From the NCBI GenBank assembly GCA_008680965.1, contig NAKE01000001.1, positions 1,674,001-1,738,000 of the forward strand: DNA of 64,000 nucleotides, in the 5' to 3' direction. Source of the DNA: Collinsella aerofaciens (lineage in GTDB: Bacteria; Actinomycetota; Coriobacteriia; Coriobacteriales; Coriobacteriaceae). This document shows, piece after piece, positions 35,450 to 42,822 of the stretch (its first letter is position 1; each line of letters opens with the position of its first letter). The notes beneath the pieces were generated by a model. The model did not search any database. It was not told the origin of the DNA and saw only the letters and a list, made by a program, of their open reading frames with translations. Both the position numbers and the translations under genes were made by a program.

Positions 35450-37873
35450 CTACGCGACCCCCATCGCCATGCTCTGCTCCACCGCCGCGACGAAGGCCTT
35501 GAACGCGGACGCCACGCGCCCGTCGATGCCCAGCAGGTCGCCGTCGAGGTAGAGGTTGTAAACGTTTCCGCCGCCCGCGATGCCGCTGGCGCCGTAGGCG
35601 GTCGCCCCGTATGCTCCGCCGCCGGTAACGCTCACACCGAACACGGCGGCCTTCTCGACGTTGCGCACCGCCGACCTCATGGACTTCACCGGCTCGTCCG
35701 CCGTGTCGTCGATACCGAGGGCCGCGCCCTCCATGACGTAGCCGAACATCTTGCGGAACACGCGCGACGGCGAGTGGATACCCAGCAGGTTCTTGGCCGC
35801 GTCGATGGCGCCGCCCACCACGCCGGTAATCTTGCTCACGACCACGCCCGCCGCGCCGCTGATTCCGTTGGCGATGCCCTGCACGATCTGCGAGCCGATG
35901 GAGGCCACGCGGCCCGGGATGGAGGACAGGGCGCTCATGATCGCGCTGCCGATGTTGGCTGCAGCCGAGGTCACGAAGCCGACCGCGCCGCGGATGGCGG
36001 AGCCCAGGCTGCTGATTCCGTTGCGGCCGATGCCCGCCAGGGTGGACGGCAGATTCTGGATTGCGCCGCGGATAGCGGACACGATGTTGGTACCGCACGA
36101 GCTGACGAAGCCGACCATGCCGGCGATGCCGTTGCCCAGGAACGTGATGGCGTTCCTGCCGAGGCTCAGCCAGTCGAGCGCCGACCAACCCGAGACGAAG
36201 GCCGAGAAGATGGCCGGGATATTGGCGATGAGCGTCGGTATCGCCTGCACGATGCCAAGCGCCAGCGTCACGATTGCCTGGATGCCGGCACCGAGCAGTA
36301 TCGGCGCGTTGTCGTTGATCGCGCTGGCGAGGTTCTGCACGATGACCGGAGCCTGCTCGATGAGCGTCGGCAGGCTGTCGGCGATACCCTGCGCCAAGCC
36401 GACGATGAGGTTCGCCGCGCCCTCTGCCAGAACGCCCGCGTTCTCGGCTATGGACTCGGAGAGGCCGGTGAGAATCTGCAGGCCGCTCTCCGTGATGGAG
36501 GGCAGGTTCTCGGACAGGTAGCCGCCGAGCGATGTCATGAGCGACGCCGCCGTCTCGGAGAGGAACGACAGCCCCATCTCGATTCCCTCGGCGAGCCTGG
36601 GAACGACCTCGCCGCCCACGTCGGCGAAACCCTCGGCGATGCCGGGCAGCGATGAGGTGATGTTCTCCTGCAGCGTGGACAGGTCGCCCTCGAGCAGCGT
36701 CAGGCCGTAGACCATGGCGAGGTGCAGCGACTCGAGCGGGTTGTCGCCCGCCGACCAGATCTCGCCAAGGCCCTTGAAGCGCTCGCCGATCTCGTTCACG
36801 CCGTCCGACACGGCGGAGAGGATGTCGCCCATGGGCCCGGGCACGGCCTCAGCCGCGCTGTCGAGTGCCTGCGTGAAGATGCTGACGAACGCCTGGCCGA
36901 GCACGGGACCGACCGACGTGACAAGGCTCGGTAGCTGCGACAGCGCCGTGCCGACGATGGTCGCAATGCGCGGGACGACGTTCGATGCCGCCGTCTCGAC
37001 CGACTGTAACAGCTCCTCGGTGAGCTTGCCCATGTCGGCGTCGTCCTTGCCGAGCTCCGTCACCCAGTTCTCCCAGGCGGCCTTCGCCATGTTGCAGGAG
37101 CCCTCGATGGTCGTCGCGGCCTCGCGCGAGGTCGTGCCTGCGATCTGCATCTGCTCCTGCATCGTGTGGATGGCAAGCACGATGTTGTCGAATGAGAGAC
37201 TCGACTCGTCCACGGCGGAGTTGACGGCGTGCGCGTCCTTGACGAGGCGCTGCATCTCCTCCTTGGTTCCGCCATACCCCAGCTTGAGGTTGTCGAGCAT
37301 CGTGTAGTTCTGCTTGGCAAATCCCTGGTACGCGTTCTGGAGGTCCTCCATCGCCGTGCCGAAGGTGTTCGCGTTGTCGCTCATGTCGACCATGGCCGTG
37401 TTGGCGTACTCGGCCGCCTTGACCGTGTCGCCGCCCAGCGAGGCCACCAGCGAGGCCGAGAAGCCCGTCACCTGCTCCATGTACCGGTTGGCGCTCAGGC
37501 CGGCCGTTATGTAGGCGCGGTCGGCGTTTGCCAGCACCGTCGTCTGGGCCTGCTCGAGCTGCTGCCACTTGCCGGAGCACTGCTCGACGGTCTGGCCTGT
37601 CATGGCGGCGTAGTCCTCGAGGGACTTGCCCATGTTGCCGAAAATCTTCTGTATGCCGCCGACGTTCTGCTCGTATGCGGCATATGCGTTCATGCTCATG
37701 CCCGTGACGGCGGCGACGCCCGCCCCCACGGCGGCGACGCCCACGCCTACCGCCTTGGCAACGGTCGCGCCGGCCTTGCCGAGCGTGCCCACGACCTTCG
37801 AGGCGACGCCCTCCACCTTGCCGCTGGCCTCGTCCTTGAGGCCGACCTTGATCATCAGGTCGAGAAGGTTCAC
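35450..37873 (-). CDS. Phage tail tape measure protein
   Basis: An 807-residue tape measure protein. The N-terminal 250 residues match TP901-type tape measures (MSMNAYAAYEQNVGGIQKIFG, GFSASLVASLGGD). Then come long hydrophobic helices and many repeats with paired glycines (GIAGMVGFVSSCGTNIVS, AIRGAVGFVTSAAANIG). It sets tail length and travels into the cell on injection. It follows the tail chaperone genes, as in nearly all siphoviruses. Confidence 0.92.
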   Translation of the reverse strand: MNLLDLMIKVGLKDEASGKVEGVASKVVGTLGKAGATVAKAVGVGVAAVGAGVAAVTGMSMNAYAAYEQNVGGIQKIFGNMGKSLEDYAAMTGQTVEQCSGKWQQLEQAQTTVLANADRAYITAGLSANRYMEQVTGFSASLVASLGGDTVKAAEYANTAMVDMSDNANTFGTAMEDLQNAYQGFAKQNYTMLDNLKLGYGGTKEEMQRLVKDAHAVNSAVDESSLSFDNIVLAIHTMQEQMQIAGTTSREAATTIEGSCNMAKAAWENWVTELGKDDADMGKLTEELLQSVETAASNVVPRIATIVGTALSQLPSLVTSVGPVLGQAFVSIFTQALDSAAEAVPGPMGDILSAVSDGVNEIGERFKGLGEIWSAGDNPLESLHLAMVYGLTLLEGDLSTLQENITSSLPGIAEGFADVGGEVVPRLAEGIEMGLSFLSETAASLMTSLGGYLSENLPSITESGLQILTGLSESIAENAGVLAEGAANLIVGLAQGIADSLPTLIEQAPVIVQNLASAINDNAPILLGAGIQAIVTLALGIVQAIPTLIANIPAIFSAFVSGWSALDWLSLGRNAITFLGNGIAGMVGFVSSCGTNIVSAIRGAIQNLPSTLAGIGRNGISSLGSAIRGAVGFVTSAAANIGSAIMSALSSIPGRVASIGSQIVQGIANGISGAAGVVVSKITGVVGGAIDAAKNLLGIHSPSRVFRKMFGYVMEGAALGIDDTADEPVKSMRSAVRNVEKAAVFGVSVTGGGAYGATAYGASGIAGGGNVYNLYLDGDLLGIDGRVASAFKAFVAAVEQSMAMGVA

Positions 37874-38595
37874 CTAGACCACCTTCAATCCCATCCGCTC
37901 GATGATGTCTGCGGCGATCTCGTCGCCGCCGCGCGTGTCCTCCGCCTCGGACCCATCGCCAGCACCGCCGTTGACGATGCTCAGGAAGGGCTCCTTGAGC
38001 CACTTCCCCTGCGCCATGAGGCGCACCGACTCGCTCAGGTACACGCGGAACGCCTCCCGCTCGTCCCGCTCGCGCCACCGCGCGACCATGTACCTACAGA
38101 AAGGGCGAGCACGCCGTGGCCCGACGTACTCGCCCAGACAGAGCCATATGTGAGATGGGTCCTCGGCGGCTATCCAAAAAAAGGAGCCAGGATATCCTTG
38201 ATGCCGTCGATGCCGTCGATGACATCCTTGATGTCGTTCACCCACTTCTTGACGGTGAAGTCGGCCTTGTACTCCTCGAGAGTCTGGCCGTCGAGTGCGG
38301 CGAGCAGCTTGTAGCTGATCTCGCCGCCCTGGCGCAGCACGTCGGGCAGAAGACCGGCCACCATGTCCACGGCGAGGCCGTTGACCTCGGCGGTGGCGGC
38401 TGCCTTCGCGGCCTCGGGATCGCCCTTCGCCTTGGCGGTCGCCTTGGCCTTGGCCTTGGCGGAGTCGGAGCGGAACTTGGCGTAGGAGGCCTTTGCCTTC
38501 GCGCCGAGCTCGCCGTTCATGACGTCCTCCGCCACATCGGCCAAAAGGCACATGGCGTTCTGGAACTCGTCGGCGTTAAGGTTCTCTAGTTTCAT
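37874..38595 (-). CDS. Tail assembly chaperone, -1 frameshift fusion (gpGT-like)
   Basis: The upstream frame ends LAPFFG-stop at 38170, while a second frame without its own good start continues as WIAAEDPSHIWLCLGEYVG and ends GLKVV at 37874. The overlap holds a slippery run on the minus strand, CCTTTTTTTGG (T7 at 38176-38182). Slipping back one base after TTT TTT joins the frames and gives about 240 residues. This is the same design as the lambda G/GT chaperones that load the tape measure. The extension contains PRRARPFCRYMVARWRE, typical of phage T-type domains. Confidence 0.78.
38170..38595 (-). CDS. Tail assembly chaperone, short form (gpG-like)
   Basis: A 141-residue protein beginning MKLENLNADEFQNAMCLLAD, with a lysine/alanine-rich helix in the middle (KAKAKATAKAKGDPEAAKAA) and ending DILAPFFG. 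It sits between the tail tube gene and the tape measure gene, the standard place of G-type chaperones. It is the product of normal termination; frameshifting at its end yields the longer form. Confidence 0.8.
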   Translation of the reverse strand: MKLENLNADEFQNAMCLLADVAEDVMNGELGAKAKASYAKFRSDSAKAKAKATAKAKGDPEAAKAAATAEVNGLAVDMVAGLLPDVLRQGGEISYKLLAALDGQTLEEYKADFTVKKWVNDIKDVIDGIDGIKDILAPFFG

Positions 38596-38597
38596 GG

Positions 38598-39167
38598 TTA
38601 GGCTCCAATCTCCTGCTTGATGTAGAGCTCGTACGGGACGATCTCGGGGTTCTTGATGGAGTAGTGGCCCGTGAACTCGAACGCGAACTGGCCCTTGGCC
38701 TTGTTCTGCGTCGTGATCTGCAGGCCGCCCGTGTTGAGCGCGTTGATGAGGCGGATGGCGATATAGCCGTTGCCGCTCTCGCCCGAGTAGTCGCCGATGA
38801 GCCAGATGTCGGCGAAGTCGGCCTCCGAGAGCGCGGAGCGCGGGACGATCTTCCCCTCGGTCTCGTCGGCTGTGGCTGCGAGCTTCTTGCCGAGCGCGGT
38901 GTTCAGCGTCACGAATGTGCCGCTCAGCTTGGCCTCGATGCTGTCGATGCGCTTCAGCTCCATCGTGTTGGCGGGGCAGTTGTCGATGTCCTCGCCGTAG
39001 TCGATGAAGCTGGGCGTGGCGGCGAAGCTGGTTCCGCCGCTCGTCGCGCCCATCAGCTCGGACTCTGCGACCTCGGCGGTCTTGGGGTTGAAATTCGTGG
39101 CGAGCAGGCCCGCGTTGATGACGATCTCCTTGAACATGTTCTCGGGGATGCGCGTGAACTTAGACAT
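38598..39167 (-). CDS. Major tail tube protein
   Basis: A 189-residue protein placed immediately before the chaperones. The beta-rich pattern (SIEAKLSGTFVTLNTALGKKL, GYIAIRLINALNTGGLQITT, FAFEFTGHYSI) and the size fit major tail proteins of Gram-positive siphoviruses. The GG-AT-rich ribosome site GAGGTCAT lies upstream. Position and fold pattern support the call more than any single motif. Confidence 0.8.
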   Translation of the reverse strand: MSKFTRIPENMFKEIVINAGLLATNFNPKTAEVAESELMGATSGGTSFAATPSFIDYGEDIDNCPANTMELKRIDSIEAKLSGTFVTLNTALGKKLAATADETEGKIVPRSALSEADFADIWLIGDYSGESGNGYIAIRLINALNTGGLQITTQNKAKGQFAFEFTGHYSIKNPEIVPYELYIKQEIGA

Positions 39168-39175
39168 ATGACCTC

Positions 39176-39544
39176 CTAGTAGCTGGTCATGTACTCAATG
39201 GTCAGGTTGATGATTCGGCGCTTCACGGCGTTGTCCTCGTCGGCCATGGCGTTGCAGAACGGCTCGCCCTGCATCACCCACATGCCGCCGCCGTCGCACG
39301 GCAGCAGCACGCCGGAGAGCCCGAGTGCCCGGGCGACCTCCTCGGCCTTGGCGTTTGGCGCGGCCTCGGACGATGTATGGAACCAGAGGTTCACCTCGGA
39401 GTTGCACTGCGTGCCGAATGCCGCGGTCGGCAGGTCGTAGGTGATGTAGGGCATCTTCGCCTTGCGCGGCACCGCCGAGTCGCGGTACACGGGAAGGCCG
39501 AAGCCCTCGAGCCAAGCCTGCAGCGCCGCCGCCTTAGTCGCCAT
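39176..39544 (-). CDS. Tail terminator / minor capsid-type connector protein
   Basis: A 122-residue protein starting MATKAAALQAWLEGFGLPVY and ending INLTIEYMTSY. The pattern (KMPYITYDLPTAAF, VNLWFHTSSEAAPN) resembles small tail-terminator proteins that cap the tail tube. Gene order (connectors, terminator, tube) supports this. The start at 39544 overlaps the upstream gene's end. Confidence 0.65.
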   Translation of the reverse strand: MATKAAALQAWLEGFGLPVYRDSAVPRKAKMPYITYDLPTAAFGTQCNSEVNLWFHTSSEAAPNAKAEEVARALGLSGVLLPCDGGGMWVMQGEPFCNAMADEDNAVKRRIINLTIEYMTSY

Positions 39545-39887
39545 CCGGCACCTCCCACTCCTCCGCGCCGCACTGGCCGAAGCCAAACGACGCGCAGCAC
39601 GGCGCGGCGCCGTCGTCCGCGTTCGACGTGCAGCGGAATACCTGCCCGTCGAACGCACGCTGGAAGAGGTCGCCGTACCGCAGCGGCTCGGCGGTCGTCA
39701 CGGTGTAGACGTTCCTCACGCCGTCGTGCTCCGCGATGCGCGAGGCCGTGGAGCTGTCGCGCACGATCGCCGCCGTGAAGCCGTCGCCGACGGCGAGGAC
39801 GGTCTTGAAGCCGCCCTCGCCGTCAGGCTCGGTCTTTGCGACGAGCCTCGCGCACGCCACCGCCATGCGCTCGTACAGGCGGCTCAC
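39534..39887 (-). CDS. Head-tail connector/closure-region protein
   Basis: A 117-residue protein. I chose a GTG start at 39887 because it overlaps the upstream stop (GTGA) and has GGAG six bases before; an ATG seven codons later is the alternative. It starts MSRLYERMAVACARLVAK and has a cysteine-rich end (APCCASFGFGQCGAEEWE). I do not recognise a family; position between two connector-type genes suggests head closure. Confidence 0.6.
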   Translation of the reverse strand: MSRLYERMAVACARLVAKTEPDGEGGFKTVLAVGDGFTAAIVRDSSTASRIAEHDGVRNVYTVTTAEPLRYGDLFQRAFDGQVFRCTSNADDGAAPCCASFGFGQCGAEEWEVPDGD

Positions 39888-40300
39888 AGCTTTCTCCAAG
39901 GGTCGAGACGGCTCTTGAACTGCTGCCGCCACGTGATGGGCGAGCCGTCGCCGCCGACGCGCGTGTAGCTGTAGCCGCCGAAGCTCTCGCTCGCATACGG
40001 GCTGTCCAGCTCCTTGGCGTGCTCGGTCTGCCACGCCGTGATCTCGTCAGCGAGGTCGACCACGGCCTGCGGGATGGCGAGCGCCCAGACGGTGCCGACG
40101 AACTCCTCGTCCGTGAGCTCGTTGTAGGGCCACGCGTGCAGCCCGTCGTTGAACGTCGAGCCCGTGATGCGGACGTACTGGCCCTCCTTGAGGCCGAGCT
40201 CCGCAGGGGGCACGAGGCGACCGTCCTCGATGCGGACGCGCCCCGTGCGCTTGTCGGCGACGAACCAGTTGCGCAGCGACAGAAGCACCTGCTCAAGCAT
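39884..40300 (-). CDS. Phage head-tail adaptor protein (gp6-like)
   Basis: A 138-residue protein directly after the coat gene. It has an N-terminal helix (EQVLLSLRNWFVAD) and the central segment RITGSTFNDGLHAWPYNELTDEEF, then an acidic helical part. Proteins like this (head-tail adaptor, often annotated as DNA packaging protein) join the portal to the tail. Evidence is context plus a general pattern. Confidence 0.65.
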   Translation of the reverse strand: MLEQVLLSLRNWFVADKRTGRVRIEDGRLVPPAELGLKEGQYVRITGSTFNDGLHAWPYNELTDEEFVGTVWALAIPQAVVDLADEITAWQTEHAKELDSPYASESFGGYSYTRVGGDGSPITWRQQFKSRLDPWRKL

Positions 40301-40309
40301 GGCCTGCGC

Positions 40310-41191
40310 CTATCGCTTGTCGACGATGACGGCGGCCAGCTCGGGGGTGAGGGTCTTGACGCCGCAGAGCATGTCGATGGACACGGTGTCGGTCTTGGTC
40401 TTTTGGTCGTAACCCTGCACGACGCGCAGACCGAAGCCGTCGTAGGAGGTGGAGAAGGCCTTGGGCGCACCGAGCGGCATCTCGAGCTGGCGGGTCACAA
40501 GCGCGAAGGCGTTCTTGTGGAACGCGATGGACGGCGTGTAGTTCGCCGTCTCGGCGGTCGTCTTCTGAACGTTCTGGTTACAGTAGAAGTCGAGGCCGTA
40601 CTTGCGGCCAAGCGATGCCTCCTTGAGGGCGGTGCCGTTGTCGCCGACGGCGGAGGCATTGGTGAACGCCTCGGTGTTGAGCAGGTCGGCCTCGGCCTGG
40701 GAGCCGTAGACGAAGCGGCGCTCCGTGGAGGGCGCCTTGGCGTCCACGAGGAACTTGCGGACGGCGATGATGTCCGCCACGGCGATGGCGCCCTTGGTGT
40801 GGTCGACGCGGTTCGTGACGTCCTTCTCGAGCGCGAGCAGGTAGCCGTCGATCTTGTCGGCGAAGGCCTGCATCGCGGGGACGAGGAACTGCGCGGAGAA
40901 GTCGACGATGCCCATCGTCAGCTCCTTGGACGTGACGGCGAACGTCACGTCGAGCAGCTTGTCCATCTTGACGGGGACCTTGCCCTCCGTGGCGTCCTGC
41001 ACCTCGACCTCGGTAGTAAACTCCTTGGCCTCGAAGGTGGCGGGCTTGCGGACAGTGATGGTGTCGCCCACGCCGGCGACGAACTCGGAGGAGTAGTCGC
41101 GGTGGACGAGGTTGGCCATGACGGCGTTGGTGCGCAGAACGTCCAGCGCCTCGTTGGCGATGATGTTGGGTGTAAGGATGGTGTTCGACAT
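40310..41191 (-). CDS. Major capsid protein, P22 coat-like (gp5 family)
   Basis: A 293-residue coat protein in the P22 gp5-like family used by many Gram-positive siphoviruses: MSNTILTPNIIANEALDVLRTN, then VGDTITVRKPATFEAKEF, TFAVTSKELTMGIVDFSAQ and the C-terminal GLRVVQGYDQKTKTDTVSIDML. It forms the capsid shell. It follows the scaffold gene. The expected HK97 fold can be confirmed only by structure comparison. Confidence 0.88.
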   Translation of the reverse strand: MSNTILTPNIIANEALDVLRTNAVMANLVHRDYSSEFVAGVGDTITVRKPATFEAKEFTTEVEVQDATEGKVPVKMDKLLDVTFAVTSKELTMGIVDFSAQFLVPAMQAFADKIDGYLLALEKDVTNRVDHTKGAIAVADIIAVRKFLVDAKAPSTERRFVYGSQAEADLLNTEAFTNASAVGDNGTALKEASLGRKYGLDFYCNQNVQKTTAETANYTPSIAFHKNAFALVTRQLEMPLGAPKAFSTSYDGFGLRVVQGYDQKTKTDTVSIDMLCGVKTLTPELAAVIVDKR

Positions 41192-41200
41192 TGAAACCCC

Positions 41201-41764
41201 TTAGCCTCTCTGCTCCGCCTTGTACTTCATGTACTCGGTGGTGCTCATTTCGTTGATGTCCTTGCCGCCCTCGCCCTTGGGGGCGTGGGCCACGTCGGCG
41301 CCCTTGACGGTTGTGGTTGCGATGAAGTCGGCCCAGTCGGCCTTGATGCCCTCGGTGAGCTTGTCCGCGCCCTCGATAGCTCCGTCCTTGACGGTCACGT
41401 TCTCGAGGTCGGAAACCTTGAGAACGGTCTCGATGCGCTTGGGGTCGACGCCCGCCGACTTGAGCAGCTCTCGGTACAGGCTGCGCTTCTCGGCTGCGGC
41501 CTTCTCGCCCTCGACCTCGGCCTTGAAGTCGTCGAGCTCCTTGCACTTGGCCTTGTACTTTTCCTCGTACTCGCCCGCGCCCTCGCCCTTGGCCTTGAGC
41601 GCGTCCAGCTCCTTCTTGTAGCCGTCCGCCTTACCCGCGGCCTCCTTGAGCTCGTCGCGCTGCGCCTTGAGCGCGTTCACGCTCTCGGCGTGCTCCTCGA
41701 TGATCTGGTCGATCTTCTCGTCCTCGATGCCCATTGCCTTGAGCATCTTTCGCGTGAGTGCCAA
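41201..41764 (-). CDS. Phage scaffolding protein (GP20-type)
   Basis: A 187-residue acidic, helical protein starting with a TTG that has GGGAG six bases upstream (MALTRKMLKAMGIEDEKIDQ). A long coiled coil (LKAQRDELKEAAGKADGYKK) is followed by a C-terminal domain ending YMKYKAEQRG. It matches the layout of phage minor structural protein GP20, the scaffold that assists coat assembly. The coat gene follows directly. A GC-rich leader of about 110 bases lies before it. Confidence 0.82.
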   Translation of the reverse strand: MALTRKMLKAMGIEDEKIDQIIEEHAESVNALKAQRDELKEAAGKADGYKKELDALKAKGEGAGEYEEKYKAKCKELDDFKAEVEGEKAAAEKRSLYRELLKSAGVDPKRIETVLKVSDLENVTVKDGAIEGADKLTEGIKADWADFIATTTVKGADVAHAPKGEGGKDINEMSTTEYMKYKAEQRG

Positions 41765-41873
41765 CAGAATCTCCCTTGCTTCGGAATGGGCGGGTCCCAG
41801 CCTGTTGCCTCGGCAGGGCCCGCGCCGCAATACCTCGCGGCAAGGGTGAGTATCCAAGCGGAGTAACGCGGCC

Positions 41874-42296
41874 CTACGCGCCACCCCTCAGGTGCTTCTC
41901 GAGAATCGCCCGGTACGTGTCGCCGTGACCCGTTGCCGCCTTGCGCAGGAAGTGCTTGCCCTTCATGCGGGAAGTTCCCTCCTCGACGTACGGCGCATAC
42001 TCGACATTTGTACCGATGAAGCAGTCGTAGCCTTTGAGGAGGTGCGTGACAGAGTTGCGCAACCTGCCCGTGTCGACCGGGCACGTCGCCTTGGCGTAGC
42101 CCTCCGCGACGAGGCCTATCTCCTCTAGGCCCGTTTTATAGGCGCGCAGGAGGGCCTTCTCGACCTGCTCGATGTTGTTCTGCCGTATCTCGATGCACTC
42201 GGCGGTATCCAGCTTCGCGGCGTTTACGATCTCCTCAGTGATGAGGGTGCCGTGCCGCCCGTGGTCGCCGACGCCGCCGACGGGCCCGTGGGCCAT
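41874..42296 (-). CDS. HK97 gp10-like phage protein
   Basis: A 140-residue protein with the HK97_gp10 pattern: EGYAKATCPVDTGRLRNSV, then IGTNVEYAPYVEEGTSRMKGKHFLRKA. This family usually acts in head-tail joining or tail completion. Its place before the scaffold is uncommon but known. The ATG at 42296 overlaps the upstream stop (TGATG), so translation is coupled. Confidence 0.8.
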   Translation of the reverse strand: MAHGPVGGVGDHGRHGTLITEEIVNAAKLDTAECIEIRQNNIEQVEKALLRAYKTGLEEIGLVAEGYAKATCPVDTGRLRNSVTHLLKGYDCFIGTNVEYAPYVEEGTSRMKGKHFLRKAATGHGDTYRAILEKHLRGGA

Positions 42297-42517
42297 CAGT
42301 CGAGCACCTCGCAGCCGTAGCCAACGCGGCCGTTGACGTCCACCTCGATGGCCTCGACGGCCTGCACCGGCACGCCCTCGCACCCGAGCGTGCAGCCGTC
42401 GCCCGGCCCCACCTCGTCGCCGCGAACGGTGCAGATAAGCACGTCGGGCTGGGTGAAGCCGAAGCCGAGCCTGATGGCGCAGTCGGAGCATCTGTTGCAT
42501 TCGGTTATGGGGTTCAT
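42296..42517 (-). CDS. Small cysteine-rich phage protein, unknown
   Basis: A 73-residue protein with seven cysteines, including ECNRCSDC at the start and CTLGCEG in the middle, a plausible metal site. GGGAGGA precedes the ATG at 42517. It is coupled to the HK97 gp10-like gene downstream and starts just after a terminator, so a promoter must lie within about 60 bases upstream. The function is unknown. Confidence 0.65.
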   Translation of the reverse strand: MNPITECNRCSDCAIRLGFGFTQPDVLICTVRGDEVGPGDGCTLGCEGVPVQAVEAIEVDVNGRVGYGCEVLD

Positions 42518-42570
42518 GGGTCCTCCCTCGTTCGGGAGGATGTTCCCGCCGCGGTCACGCGGCATGAAAA

Positions 42571-42590
42571 AGCCCCGCCGGAGCGGGGCT
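42571..42590 (-). terminator. Terminator after the MuF toxin cassette
   Basis: An eight-base-pair stem (AGCCCCGC arm) with a four-base loop is followed by TTTTT on the minus strand. It lies inside the structural gene run, between the MuF cassette and the scaffold-coat genes. Confidence 0.8.
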
Positions 42591-42630
42591 GAACTAGGCA
42601 AGCGGTTAGACCGATTAGCCGATTGATGGG

Positions 42631-42822
42631 CTAAAGGAAGATGCTAGAGTCATGCTCCATAAGCTTAGGCTCACCGGACGAGATGGACTCTTCCAGAAGG
42701 TCGGCATATTCGCAAACGTGCCCGTAGAACATAGGCTCATAGCCGAACATCTCAATAAAGACGGGTTCGGCCTTCTCGATACGAGCTTTTGCAAGCTTCT
42801 CCTGCTCAACCTGGCTTTCCAT
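42631..42822 (-). CDS. 63-residue acidic protein coupled to the MuF gene; candidate antidote
   Basis: I do not recognise this family. The protein starts MESQVEQEKLAKARIEKAEP, is acidic and ends in HDSSIFL. Its ATG overlaps the MuF stop codon (TGATG), and GAGGAG lies eight bases upstream. A TTG one codon earlier is also possible. The GC content is lower than in the flanking structural genes, like the toxin end of MuF. A terminator follows. By analogy with polymorphic toxin loci it may be an immunity protein; this is inference from position only. Confidence 0.6.
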   Translation of the reverse strand: MESQVEQEKLAKARIEKAEPVFIEMFGYEPMFYGHVCEYADLLEESISSGEPKLMEHDSSIFL

